Shown one piece after another: positions 38,763 to 50,603 of a stretch of DNA of 64,000 nucleotides. The stretch is from Poronia punctata. Taxonomy: Eukaryota > Ascomycota > Sordariomycetes > Xylariales > Xylariaceae. Positions within the stretch are counted from its first letter, which is position 1. The number at the start of each line of letters is the position of its first letter. The stretch covers positions 1-64,000 of the forward strand of contig MU401600.1 in the NCBI GenBank assembly GCA_022579005.1, in the 5' to 3' direction. A program made the translations under genes and the position numbers. The notes below the pieces were generated by a model. That model saw only the letters and a program-made list of their open reading frames with translations, was not told where the DNA came from and searched no databases.

Positions 38763-41700
38763 TTTGATGTGAGGACGAGTTGACGACTTTGGGTTTAGAA
38801 AGATAGAAGAGGGATGGACTCTTCTACTGGATGATGAGATGGGATGAGATGAGATGTGATGTGATGGATGAGGATGCAAAAGAAAAGACGTCTTTCTCCG
38901 GGGACGAAGCACTCCTTTTATAAAACTCGCATCTATTCACAAAGGCGTTATGTTTCCGTGTCGTATCTTGGTCGGCCGCCATATCATATCTCGCCATGGC
39001 AGATCATTCCCGGTAATAGCAAGTCTTTAACGGCATCAGAAGCATGCCTGAAGACCGTGGACCGACTACTACTGTGGATACTCCAGGGGGAGGTTGGGGG
39101 TTTGGCTGACCGTTGCATATGCACACAGCCAAGGCCCGGGGCAACCAGGGTTAAACAAAGCAAAACGCAGACGACTGAAGCTTGTTGGCCACTGTTCCTG
39201 AATGTCCTTTAACGTGATATCTCCGACTGCCACAAGCACCTTGTCAGAATGTCGATCATAGTCAGACGCGCGGGCGAACCACGGCCTTTACGAGTCTACT
39301 ACTGTAGAAAGCAGTAACAGATCACTGGCTCTACTGGAACTCTGGGAACTTCATGGGGCCCTCGCGTGCCTGGGTTCTTCCTGGGTTCGCCAAAGATGTT
39401 GGGTCCTGTGCTCGATGGCGGATCCGGCCCGATCGAGTCATGAGCCAGATAATGCATTCTGTTGGCTGGTGGTCGCTGATCGTACCTTTGGCGACCTTGG
39501 AGGTGCACATGCCATTGGGCCTTCTGGTAAATGTTTCGCAGCAGCCTTGTCGATCTAAGCTCCAGTAAACAGATCTCTTATCAGGCGAGCTGAGTGTCCC
39601 CCCCCAAAGACCCTACGGACATCTGTGGACAGAGCGAGACAACCAATGACCACCCCAAGCGCCAGCAGCTCGCGTTCTGGCCGAATGAGATCTGCCGGCT
39701 GGTGCCAAGGCGACGATCAGCCTCAATCTGGGCATCGACGGTATCGACGACTCGACCCCATGCTTATGCGCGAAACTATGTCCTTCCCGAAGCGGAATTA
39801 TCCCCCCCATAGCTTAGCCAAGCTAGCGGCTATTCTACCTTGTAGAGGACAAGGCTGCCTCGGGTTGCTCAAACAGTTTGGCGAAGATCGACGTCACTGC
39901 TTTAGAATCTTGGAACGTTACTACGACTGCTTCGATGGGCCCCTTTCCCCTGTGATCTCCCCAGGAAAGTAGAATGACCAGTCCTGGCAAGTGTCAAAGT
40001 CAAAAGGGCCAGTGCCAAGCATTCTGGCGAGCTCCGGGGTGGGCACGGTGGGGTACCGGACTGGGCAGTGTTCAGGGTCGGGGATTTAGCAAGGACCTGG
40101 TCAACCAAATACCTACCGAATGCTTCGTGTTTCAGTGTCAGAATGAGAAAATGTGACACTCCTGAGTCGGTCGTTGTGGTCCGCATGGGGTTTCAACTGC
40201 CGGGTGTTTGTTAATAAACTATAAAGCGGTTCTTGACACCTAAGCTGGGCCGCGATTTACTACCTCGTACGCCACTGACTGATTGCTCTAGGTCAAGGTA
40301 AGTAGGTTAGAAGATATGGGCATGCGGCAAAATACCTACTACACAACTGATATCGTGCAGTTGATTGGATCAAAATCCAGCTCCGGGATGGATCTAAAGT
40401 GTTATTAGCGTCTGTATGTAATAGAGAAGCCACAACCGGAATCAAGGTCGTAGTGAATATGTACCCCACAGTTTCAACAAAGAGTGTGGTGAAGCAGGGA
40501 AGGAGGTGGGTTTTCGTAGTTGCCTCCTGCATTACATCTTGGGGTAGGTGTCCGCCTCCGTCCACACATGTACTAGACTACACGTACCGTATCTAAAGCA
40601 GACATTACCTACTCATACGTACATGCCTACCTTGTAATAATACGAGTGTCTCCCTCACGTAACTTAGGTAATAAGGTGTTCTAACATTGACCACCAAAAA
40701 GCTTGGAGGACTTCCGTTGCCGGACAATAAGCGCCAATCGCTACCGCACACGGCAGTCGGGAGCCAGCCGATAGCGCGGCTAACCTTACTCACTGAGGAA
40801 GGCCGATTCAAGGCGGGCTTGGCCGTTCGCGCTTGATAGCACGCAACCCGAAGAATAATAACAGAATCGCGCAAACTTCCGTTATCGTTGATGAGTTGGC
40901 GGCTGCTGGATAGGGTATGTTGCCAAGCTCACGGTATAAGGCCGCAAGGTGCTTATTGGTGGCACACCGCCGGTCGACGATTCGCGATCGAGTAATCAAC
41001 GTCTCCGTGCAGGTTTTCGAGAAGCGAGCCGAGCAACCTGTTCGAGTGTTGGCTGAGAAGCTGGTTGGCTGTAACCTACCTAGACAAGGAAAAGAGCAGG
41101 GGCGAAGATCGCCGTCCTAGCTGGGGCATTGCACTCGAGAGTAACTCGGTGATGCCTTCAGTTCCGGTGTCGAAACAGCAACGATGTTGACTAAGGATAC
41201 AGGTGCCGAGTTCCTCTCACAGCCCATCACCCTAGTACCTACATGTACCTTGGCGATATCAAGTGGCTGGCATGTGATGTTCAGCATGAAGCATGTTATG
41301 AAACCGCATTTTCATGTCTACGAACCTAGGTCAGATATCAGGGCCAAGAGACTCCCCATCTTCGTCTTCGACCAAGAAACCTCAAACATACGAGTACAGC
41401 AATGCGACATACGTCACACCAAACCCCCTTTCGATATTAGGTAGGTAGGTAGGTGTCTTGCATAATTGCATTGCCGTTGCAACCTTGGCACACACCGGCG
41501 CTTCTATGTCAGGATGTGACCAAGAGGCTTGGCCAAGGCTTGTTCTCTGGATCATGGTTTTTAAGTGATATGCATTGGCCTCAAAGGTTTTAACGCATGT
41601 CGAAGAATTAATTATCGGGTCCATCGTCCAGTAGGTTAGATATTGCAGCCGCATCCCTTCCGCGATTGGTAATCTTCGAGAAGAGTATGGTGAAAATCAC

Positions 41701-43950
41701 TTAACCTAACGATCTTCAAATTCTTGTTGATCAGATCTTAGATCGTTCACTAAAGACCTGTTGAAAATCTTCGCGTCGCACTATCATACAAACGACATAC
41801 ATAGTTCAGAGAAATAGACGCGGTAAACAGACCTAAAATTAGTAGGCAGTAGAATCGTGGCGAAGAGTTGCATCGACGCAGCTTGTGTTCCCTACAGTGC
41901 TTTGCTCTTGCATCACCATGCCCGATGGCCGGAGACTTGTTTATCGGTCCGTTGGATGTTTTGACAGCTCCCAAGACATCTGAACAGGACCGACAGAACT
42001 CCCCCCCACATTCCTCAGGTTCTTCCCCACTTCCATACCTTACTACCTTGGCACTGCTTGGCACCTACCTGTTCCTCGTCAGGGGCATGCCCTGTACGAC
42101 AACAAGCTTACGACGTGCCGGCTATGGCTTCAGGGGCATCACAACCTAAATCCAGTACCGGCCCTTCCCAAAACAAGAGGTCATCTTCGTATTGACAATG
42201 AGTTGCTAGGTAGATACCATCTCTCTCCAATACAATTTGTTATTTGCGTGAGGGCATTTGCAGTATCACTGCAAGAGGTTAGGTGTGATTCCGACGTTCC
42301 GAGACCATAGCACTACTCGTAGTGGTAGTTGCATACTGAGCCTTCGCCTTCGCCTCCTCCTATTATCACCTTCTTTTTTTTTTCTACGTACAAAAGTTCC
42401 TACATAAAGAACGGAAAGAGCTCGGACCCAACCTTCCTCTCTGATAATCAATACAGGAGAGCTATTAGAGGTGGGAAATCAATGATCATAATACGTGTCG
42501 ATACAGAGATCCTCCCTCCTTTAGACTACCTCCTACGTACCTACCTAACCTAATTGTCGCTCTCCACACCTCATCTCCAACTTGGGGTAACGGCATTTAT
42601 GAACAAGCGAGCCAATATCAGAGGCTCGCTAATGGCAGGCAAATAATAAAGTAACAGGGGTTTTCCCATCTTCTACCGATGAGTAAATACCTACTTACTC
42701 ACATAGCCCGTGTTCGATGTTTCTTGGATATCAGCTCGCCACCTAACCGATTGAAAGGGCTCGGAGAAGAGCAAGGCCTCATCTACCTAACCTACCGCTT
42801 CGGATGGATTTCTCAGTGCCAACAACAAGTGACTTTCCTCCGCATCAGTTGAGATGCGAGGTACCGGACACAGTCGACGCGGATATAGTGGCAAAATACT
42901 GGCCATTTCCGGCTTTGTGCCGCGCCCCCAGAGAGCGGAAGAAGAACGTAGATAGCGGGGTCGGTTCAGGTGTACTCGTAGCTTGATGCGATATTTGGAA
43001 GCTCCTCTCCGGTCCCGCGCTACCTTACTTACTATCTGGTGCGCAGTTCGTATATTGCCCTCGGTGACGTCAAGATAGATTTATCGTCTTCTCGTGAACG
43101 GCCTGCTAGTTGAGAACTAGAGATATGCCTCGTAGCAAATGGTCTTTCTTTCCTAAACAACTCACTCTATATAGAACGGATGGACTAACAGATGCAGGAT
43201 TTGCTTGCGTCGGATAGCTACTTTATGGATGTCGAGAGCAAAAGTTGTTTTTGTCCAACTGGCCGGCGCCCCATCTCGCGGTCTTGTTTCCAGACTTATT
43301 TATAGATGAGAAAGGTTAAGCGCATGAGTGCGCATGTGCTCTAGGAAATACGTACTCGTATGAAGCCAAAAAAAAACAAAAAAAAAAAAAAAAACACCAG
43401 AAAAATGGCCACAAAAACATGATCAAAGGAACCTTAGGGTACGGCACTGCCATTAAAGAGGAGTATCTAACCTAGTCGATGCGGCCGAAGAAGTGAATCG
43501 CCCTCCCAGCGCGTCTAATTCCTTCCTTCCTTCCACCATCAACGAATCCCTCGGCCGCTGGCCGGCCCTACAATCGGGGAATTCTTTATTTGGGGTTTGT
43601 TTGTTATTGCGGAAATCGGAGTTGAGATTGGCTTTCACGATGCCAAGATGCAAGAGCTCTACCTATCTAACCTAAATCCTTCTGAATGCATATACCTAAC
43701 CTAACCTGACCTTCCTACCTTCCTTCCATCGTCGGCCAACCCGGCAAGTATGTATGTATGTTATGACATTTTTTTCTCTATTTTTAAAGTTTACAATGAG
43801 TCCAAGGATTCGATTTATTCATTTGGTGTAGATAACTAGTAAGTAAGTAAGTACCTAGATTCTCATCTTCTGTAGGATAAGGATATCATCAATTCATCTC
43901 TACCTACCAACGCCTAGTAGAAAAAGAAACTCTCGAAAAGTAACAAGATC
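38763..43950. other. 5.2-kb gene-poor intergenic region
   Basis: The left end is the protease promoter. Open frames are short and show no domain (for example 39625-39972 + and 42804-42986 +). TACGAGTA or its complement occurs at 41389, 42314, 42973 and 43353; ACCTAGGT at 41334. CCTAAC units recur near 42540, 42785 and 43690. A poly-A tract lies at about 43369-43395. No RNA gene found. Confidence 0.5.
38915..38922 (-). promoter_or_regulatory. Candidate TATA box of the subtilisin gene
   Basis: TATAAAAG on the minus strand, 153 bases upstream of the protease start codon, a plausible distance for a TATA element plus a short 5' UTR. Confidence 0.5.
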
Positions 43951-43988
43951 CTAATAAGAAAACTGTTCTTCGGGAAAATAAGGAGCCC

Positions 43989-44032
<44 letters not shown>

Positions 44033-44893
44033 TTCTTCGGTGGTGGCGATGCCGTCTTCGTCTTCATCTTGGTAACGAAAGTAGTCGACTTCGTCTTGGT
44101 GGTGTTTTTAAAACCATTATTCACCACAGGACCATGCGCAACAGGATAATCACCAACCATTGTCCCCTTTGAAAGATCCGTGACAACGTATCCGTGGACA
44201 TTACCACACTACAATACCACACACACATTACACGTTAGCTTATCTGACCTGACCTATATCAACTGGAAGAGAAGAGGAAGAAGACAGGGGAAAGGGGGAT
44301 GAGGATGGGGAAGGGGAAAATAAAAAAGACAGAAACTAACCTGTATAGTGCCATCCGTCCCAACTTTAAAAACAGCCGGATTATCACCAAGTTCGAATCC
44401 GAAACCAGCATATACAGCACCACCCTCCGGATCGTGCCGAAACGGCGGATTATCCGTCAAGCAGGAACAGCCAAACGTGTGAGAGTTGAGAAGTGAGCAA
44501 TCTTTGCACTAGGTTAGGTAGATATTGCGCGTTAGTCCAGTCCAGTCCAGTCTAGTCTAGTAAAAAGAAGAAGATATAATACAGGGGAGTAAAAACCAAA
44601 AGAACAGATAAATGAGTATAGAAATCACTTACAAACTCCTTAATCCCGGCCTCTTCTCCGGGTTCGGCCGCGGTGAATTGGGGAGAGCCAGAGTGTAGGA
44701 CGAGACAGGTGTTTAGATCTAACCTGCTCGTCACTAACAACTCTTCCTCGCTGTTCTTGTTCTGGCTAGGGACTTGACATTGTGCGGTGAGAGTGGTGGT
44801 GTTGTTGTTGTTGTTGTCTAGGGTGAATTTGCAGTTGTTAGTGGCGACGACGAGAACAATAGGCCATGATATGAGGAGGGTGGAAGTCTTCAT
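43951..44893 (-). CDS. Small secreted cyanovirin-N-like (CVNH) protein with Thr-rich tail
   Basis: Three exons, complement(43951..44208, 44341..44508, 44633..44893), 228 residues, phase 0 at both junctions; introns 132 and 124 nt. Residues 1-19 are a signal peptide (MKTSTLLISWPIVLVVATN). The mature part has the spacing of fungal CVNH domains: a Cys followed by LTAQCQ, then SRLDLNTCL in the first half, and FCKDCSLL plus FGCSC in the second half, ending VGTDGTIQCGN. Cyanovirin-N homologues are small, often carbohydrate-binding beta proteins. The C-terminus is a Lys/Thr-rich stalk with about 14 consecutive Thr coded by a GTC/ACG repeat. Exon 2 was found by splicing, since it adds the CKDC and CSC cysteines in frame. 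Family assignment rests on pattern only. Confidence 0.7.
43991..44032. repeat. (GTC)n trinucleotide repeat coding a Thr run
   Basis: Fourteen GTC units on the + strand, read as ACG (Thr) on the minus strand, in the last exon of the CVNH-like gene. Confidence 0.93.
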
Positions 44894-46066
44894 TTTTTTT
44901 TCCCCCGTTGTGTTGTGTTGTGTTGTGTTGTGTTGTGTTATTTAGGTACCTAGGTAAGTATGAAGTCGGGATATAGTGTAGTAAGTGTAGTCTAATAATT
45001 TATTTGAAAAGTGACGTGGTTAAAGGGTGTAGGTATACCTACCTATTTATATCCTTAGATCTTCCTCCGTTGGTTACCTACCTAGACATTGTATTCTACA
45101 AGTGTTCTTTTGTCTGTTGATAAAGGGTTAATAACAACGGACAAAGAAGCTATTTTACAACCTAACAAGGCATTCCATGCTTTGTCTCGACTTGTAGTGG
45201 TATGTTCTATTATAGTATCAAAGACGGGGGATCCCCTTGGTAGGAATCAACGCATTGTTCTTCATTGCCGTCGTCCCTCGACGTTGTTCTCTACATACCT
45301 CCCCTGTCAACAAAGGTAAATGGCCAACGACTTGCGGTTGGCATGTGCAAGACGATGTAGGTGTAACCTTCTGCCTAGACCATATCCCATCAGCCTCATT
45401 CCTCAGACTATGACTCCCAACGAAGACCTCGATTTTATTGAAGCTAGCGAGAACAATGTGGACGGATCTGATCTACGCCCCTCGAATCACGAAAACGCTG
45501 GCGACATAATTCCGAAGCCAAAGTACCAACATCTACAATACTATAAAACAATGGGAGCCTCACATTTGTTCGACTTACCTACTAGGTAGGTTAGTGTGGA
45601 TAAAACTCAAAGACGGTTCTATCACATTGCATATATCTTTCGATCGAGATGCCCAATTATGTCATGGATAGTATGTAAATATTATGTCTCTAGTATATCA
45701 AGTTCCCAGTGTATGTATGCAAACCAGGAGGGTTGCTTGTTCCTTCGCTCTTCTACATAGTTCGTACGTCTCCCTGACTGTATTACAACCAAGGACAAGA
45801 AGCCCCAAACACCGTAACCCAAATCATAAACCTGGATTTCGCACAACTCGCAGTCGGCTTCCACATACACCCCCCTTTTTCGAGGTTCGTGAACAATTGC
45901 CTTTTTTGACTGGCTGTTTTCGGTTTTTCATCTCAGTCCGACCATGGACGGTGGACAATGATTATTTGGCGACATGGCCATCATAAATTGGCCAACCGTG
46001 GTGTTATCAGACGAGCCAGGTCGTAGTCAAGTCGTAACGGCGTATTCCGAAACATCTTCGACTACA
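44894..46066. other. Intergenic region upstream of the CVNH-like gene and downstream of the mannosyltransferase
   Basis: A (TGTTG)n tract at 44907-44939 lies directly upstream of the CVNH-like start codon, in its probable 5' UTR or core promoter. ACCTAGGT is at 44948. Small open frames (e.g. 45320-45589 +) have no recognisable domain. Confidence 0.55.
44907..44939. repeat. (TGTTG)n pentanucleotide repeat
   Basis: About six TGTTG units, starting 14 bases upstream of the start codon of the CVNH-like gene. Confidence 0.9.
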
Positions 46067-47825
46067 TTACGGGCTTGCCCAGCCACCAGCAACATCGACC
46101 CACTCGGCCAGGCATGAGCCTTCTTTGCCTTCGACATCCTGAATGTCCGTGTCACAGCGGCAACGGCAGCCGACACCGTTCTCTTGCTCTTCGTCCCAAT
46201 GCTCCCAATAGTCGTCCTCTTCGATACGGAACTTCTCGTCAGCCGTCGTCAGCTCGAGGAAGGGCTCCCGAGGCAACTGTCGGGCAGGGGCATTAGACGG
46301 GCAATGCTGGATAGTAGTGTGTCGGTAACCGAAGTCACGGAAGTAGTGGATGTCACTAGGAGCTAGCAGAATGCCAGCAGCAAGAGAATGAATAGGAGCA
46401 TCACCCCACTACATCAATAGTTAGCAGATATTCTCAGCTGTGATCGGAGTCGAGGGACTTACTCTTTCCATCCAGAAGCCTCCACTACGGTCCATCATCT
46501 CGAAGAAGTCCTGGTACGGCTTGCTACGGAACCAGTCGAGCCTGGCGATTTCGAAATTGGACCAGAAATGACACATGTTGTAACTCTCGCCTTCCATTTC
46601 CTCGGGATCGATCTCGGGCATACCGCGACCGGGCTCAACTCGGAGGATCTCTTCGGGCAGAGGGGGCTTGAAGTTGGGATCGTCTTCGGGGCGCGATTGC
46701 TTCTCCTTGGGCTCGACAAACATTTCCCATAGGCCTTGAGATGTAATATTGTTGAGACGTTTGTAGGCAGATGCATATCTAAAGATGTTGGGCACCGTTT
46801 CCCGCAATTCTTTCACAGCAATCGTAAAACCGTAAGTCTTATTGTTCTCGATCATCTTCAGGAAGGGATCACTAAGGGACAAGTCAGCAATAATACAATT
46901 GTAAGCAACGAAGTGGGACGTACTAGGTAATGTCGCAGAAGTACTTGATCTCGGGCTCCAGTCGCCAGTACCAATCGTAATCAGCAAGTAGGGGGTGGTT
47001 GTAGAAGAACCTAGCGCGCAAGTTAGCAATCGAGATGCAGTAGAGGATATCATCACCTGTAAAGAAACATACCCAGAATAGAATCTGCACATGGCGTGGT
47101 AACTTTCGAGACCACCATACATGACAGCGGCATCGCCTTGCTTAGCGATGCCTTCCTTGGCAACCTTGGGGTCGATCCAGTCAGGATAACCCCACATGTC
47201 TGCCTCAACCTTGCCAAATTCAACAGGGGCCGAGGTGTAATTTTTGACGGTATCTTTGAATGTCTGGTTGAAGTCGCCGTCGTTCAGGAAGACGTAAGGA
47301 TAATGGTACCATCGGTTAAAGTGGCGCTCAATGGATTTGATCGACTGAATCACACCATCAAGCTCCTTGTTTCGTGCAAGCACCACGAAAGCGGCCTTTG
47401 CTCGAGGTTTCGACGTGTCGGGCTCAAGGCAACCGGTCACGAAAACCTTGTCATGGTCCTCGCTGATCTTCCTATTCGTCAAACCACATTAGCAACGACG
47501 TTTTGTACGGGTGCTGTCCAACAGGATAAGTCACATACCTGATAGCCGGTGGCGCACCAGCGGGGGCCAGTATACTCGTCGGCGAGCTTGGGTGCCTCAC
47601 GAAAAGCACCAGAATAAGCACTAGGACAATGCATGGAAACAATACAACGACGCCTAATGGTACAGAGATGCTCGAATTCCCCCTTAACCGGATTGGTTTG
47701 CGCAGGAAAGCAAGACGCGAATGGAAATGCGGCGCGCGTCCATGCCTCTTTTCGTCTGCCGTCGGGAGCTGCGAGTTACCGGACGGTAATGGCACACGCC
47801 GGTAGGCACGTCTTATTATATCCAT
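46067..47825 (-). CDS. KTR/GT15-family alpha-1,2-mannosyltransferase (Golgi)
   Basis: Five exons, complement(46067..46408, 46463..46871, 46924..47010, 47073..47471, 47539..47825), 507 residues; introns 54, 52, 62 and 67 nt, all phases consistent. Members transfer mannose from GDP-mannose onto glycoprotein or glycolipid glycans in the Golgi lumen. Type II topology: a basic cytosolic tail, then a membrane anchor at about 56-76 (LGVVVLFPCIVLVLILVLFV). The catalytic domain carries the family blocks AAFVVLARNKELDG, YHYPYVFLNDGDF, RFYSGFFYNHPLLADYDWYW, LEPEIKYFCDITYDPF and MCHFWSNFEIA. The block around RFYSGFF is only intact after removing introns 2 and 3. The C-terminus is long for the family and Cys-rich (GCRCRCDTD), reminiscent of the Ktr4-type branch, though I cannot assign the paralogue firmly. 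Confidence 0.94.
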
Positions 47826-49491
47826 ATCGGGCTGGCACCAAGGAAACCAGGATTTCGAGGCTCGGTGATAATACAGGTATGCGCACGAGTGCAGTTCTCA
47901 GCGCAGGTATTAGGCAGTTCTTGATTATGATGTTGATTCTGGTTTCCAAGATCGATATATACTTGAGCGGAACCAATGGTGGCAAGGACGAACCAGCCAG
48001 GAGAACGAGGCCGGTAAAAAGGGCTATTTATTATGTGGATAGGTCGGAAGAAGCGTATACTTGAATCTCAGATGTTGAGCAATGATTATAAAACTGGGCG
48101 ATGCCTTTGTAACTTGAAATTGTTCGTTCGGGAGGCCTGGAAGACCGGTAATATTTCGTCTGGCGCGCGGGAGATCGTGTCGAAGGAGGAACGAGCGACG
48201 AGGGCGAGGCCCCTTGAGGAAGTGGCCGGCAAGATTTTGGCAACGGAAGTCACAAAAGACTAGGAATTGACACACAAGGCGTCAACCCGCAACTAATCTT
48301 GCTGTGATCGTAACTGCGTCAGATAATATAGGTAGTCGCGCTCTGCTAGATCACAGAGAGCTTCATCTGGCGCTGATTCCAGGACAGCCAGCAGGTGGCG
48401 ATGCGACGTTTGCTGGGTACTAACCAGCCTCTTGGGATGATAAGACCGCGCAACTTTAACACCAGAGCACAACGGAGCCAGAGCCGTATAGGCGGATTAA
48501 TGAGATGTGTCCCCTTTTCTACAATTTGATGAACAGACAATATGATGGATGGGTGGTCTGGATGGGAAATGGGAAATGGGCGAAGTACCTCCCTGCAATA
48601 AGAGATAAGAATTTTGCTTGCCTGCAGCAGTAGGCGGCGGTGATGAATGTATGGAGAGCCCCTGGCCACAGAAAGTACTAGAGTAATACTTGTGGAGTAA
48701 CTTTACAATCCGGTTTTGTAGGGTAACTTTCATGTACCGAGCTTGTCAGTCTTACCAATTTTCCTAGTACCTGAAGGGAAAAATAGGGGCACAGCCGCCG
48801 ACCCACAAATAGCCCCCGGTCTCCCCCATTACTGGAATTTAGTGGGCTGGGATGACTCGATTCTGGCCAATGGTACTAGGCCAAATCGATAATAGTGGCT
48901 GCAGGTGCTGTGCCGTCTCGTGTCAAATGCACGCCATGTCATTTAAATGTTTGAATTGGTGTTGATTTTTATCACCTGTAGATGCGGTCACAGCATAATA
49001 CTGTTCTGTCTACGAGATGAGGAGGGATGTCAATACCATAACGTATCCGACTCGATGTGTCCGGTTGTTCCAATTGGGGACAGACACGGAATATAGGAAA
49101 ATTTCAATCAATAGTCCCTATAGGTCACAGCAAGCCACGGTCCGTGTCTGAACCTTGGTCTATCGTTGCATTTTGTTTCAGGCTCGCTTCTTACATCAAA
49201 TTTGAAGTACCGGTGACGAAGACTGGAGCTTGTACGCGCAATCATATACAACCCCCTGAAGATACCTTAGTAATCGTATGAGCTGATGCCATGATCCTAT
49301 TCGAACTTTGATTTGTCACTTGTCTGTTCCAGGATAATACATTATTCCGACGCGTCGGTGTTGTTTCCCCTGCCTATTGGCCCAGACCGTACTTTACGAG
49401 TAGATATTGTGGAGGTGGTGAAAGTGAATTACAAGAAAATCCGGACAAACTCTGAATAAAAAAGTAAAACTTACGCGAAGGCCTCTGCCCC

Positions 49492-49509
49492 TAACCTACA
49501 TGTAGGTTA
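49492..49509. repeat. 18-bp perfect palindrome TAACCTACATGTAGGTTA
   Basis: The sequence is identical to its reverse complement. It is built from the same TAGGT-type words that are common in the window's intergenic DNA. Confidence 0.9.
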
Positions 49510-50102
49510 CCTAAGTAGTTGTCGGGTGTAGTGAGATCGGAGTCTCCTGTGACACCACAGCACACGCGACGGCAACACGACTCGACTCTTGGCCTGATGC
49601 ACAGTCTCTTATAGCCCGACGCAACAACGTTTTCTATGATTGCACCACGGTTAGATAAGGGGTATGCATATTCTGTAGTATGGTCGAGTTCTGATAAGAA
49701 TTGGGTATCGGTAGAAATGCAGGAGTGAAATCACTGCCAGGGATTTCTTGTCGACCCGAATTCATTGGTGGGAGTCTAGGTATGTAGGTACTCCCCCGAA
49801 GTGCCACCCTCGGGCGGCCTATTCAAACCCCATGCCTGCGAGCTGCAAGCCGGATCGCACCGCGACGAAAAAGAAAGAAAGAATGGAAAGCAAGCCCATG
49901 TTTTTAGATTGACCATAACTATCATGGCAAACCTAGGTTATGCAGGTGACCTACCTATAATCGTGCACGAGCAGATGCGTACGAGCGACCATACATTTAG
50001 ATTGGACCATTATAGTAAACCCGTCGCGAACAGTATCTGGGATTCATGGGTGGCGGGCAGTTCATTTGACCTCGCTATAGGGAGGGTATATATATGCCGG
50101 CA

Positions 50103-50133
50103 AAGGCGTGGGTTACCATCAAACCCACGCCTT
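50103..50133. repeat. Perfect 12-bp inverted repeat with 7-base loop
   Basis: AAGGCGTGGGTT at 50103-50114 and AACCCACGCCTT at 50122-50133 pair perfectly around ACCATCA. It lies about 470 bases upstream of the dehydrogenase start. It could be a bipartite regulator site or a hairpin. Confidence 0.85.
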
Positions 50134-50489
50134 ACTTCCGCCTAATTAGAGTTAATATATACCCGTCCCTCCCCAGTCGAGAATAACACAAAACGGCTAA
50201 ACTTGAGGTCTGTTCTCAACGATTCGTATGTCGATCTGTTGTCCAGAAATTGGACCATAACCAATCTCGACTCTGGAACAGAATAATAGGGTGGTGTTAT
50301 GCCGTCGCATCCATATGCATTGCGAACAGCAACTACGCCAACTCCGTCCATCACTTCGTCACAGATGTCTTGGCTTGGGCCAAGTGCCCGGTTTGGAACC
50401 TCGTTAACATCCTCGAGTTTGCCGGGCGGGTGGATCATGAGCAGCGTTGGCAGAGGACAAGCTCTACTATAGCAGAGACAGGATGGCAG

Positions 50490-50497
50490 TATATATA
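50490..50497 (+). promoter_or_regulatory. Candidate TATA box of the dehydrogenase-like gene
   Basis: TATATATA about 107 bases upstream of the start codon at 50604, the expected position for a fungal TATA element. Confidence 0.45.
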
Positions 50498-50603
50498 GGT
50501 CGTCGTTTCTCCGACGTCACTTCGCCGCCGAAGTGGCTTTGGGTGCCTATAAGCACTTACGAATAAACAAATCAAGTATTGACTTTTATTAAGAAATATC
50601 GCT

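Larger units (their letters stand above)
47826..50603. other. Intergenic region between divergent mannosyltransferase and dehydrogenase genes
   Basis: Contains both promoters. An 18-bp perfect palindrome is at 49492-49509 and a 12-bp-stem hairpin at 50103-50133. TACGAGTA is at 49395 and ACCTAGGT at 49931. Open frames such as 50142-50438 (-) show no recognisable domain. No RNA gene seen. Confidence 0.55.
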
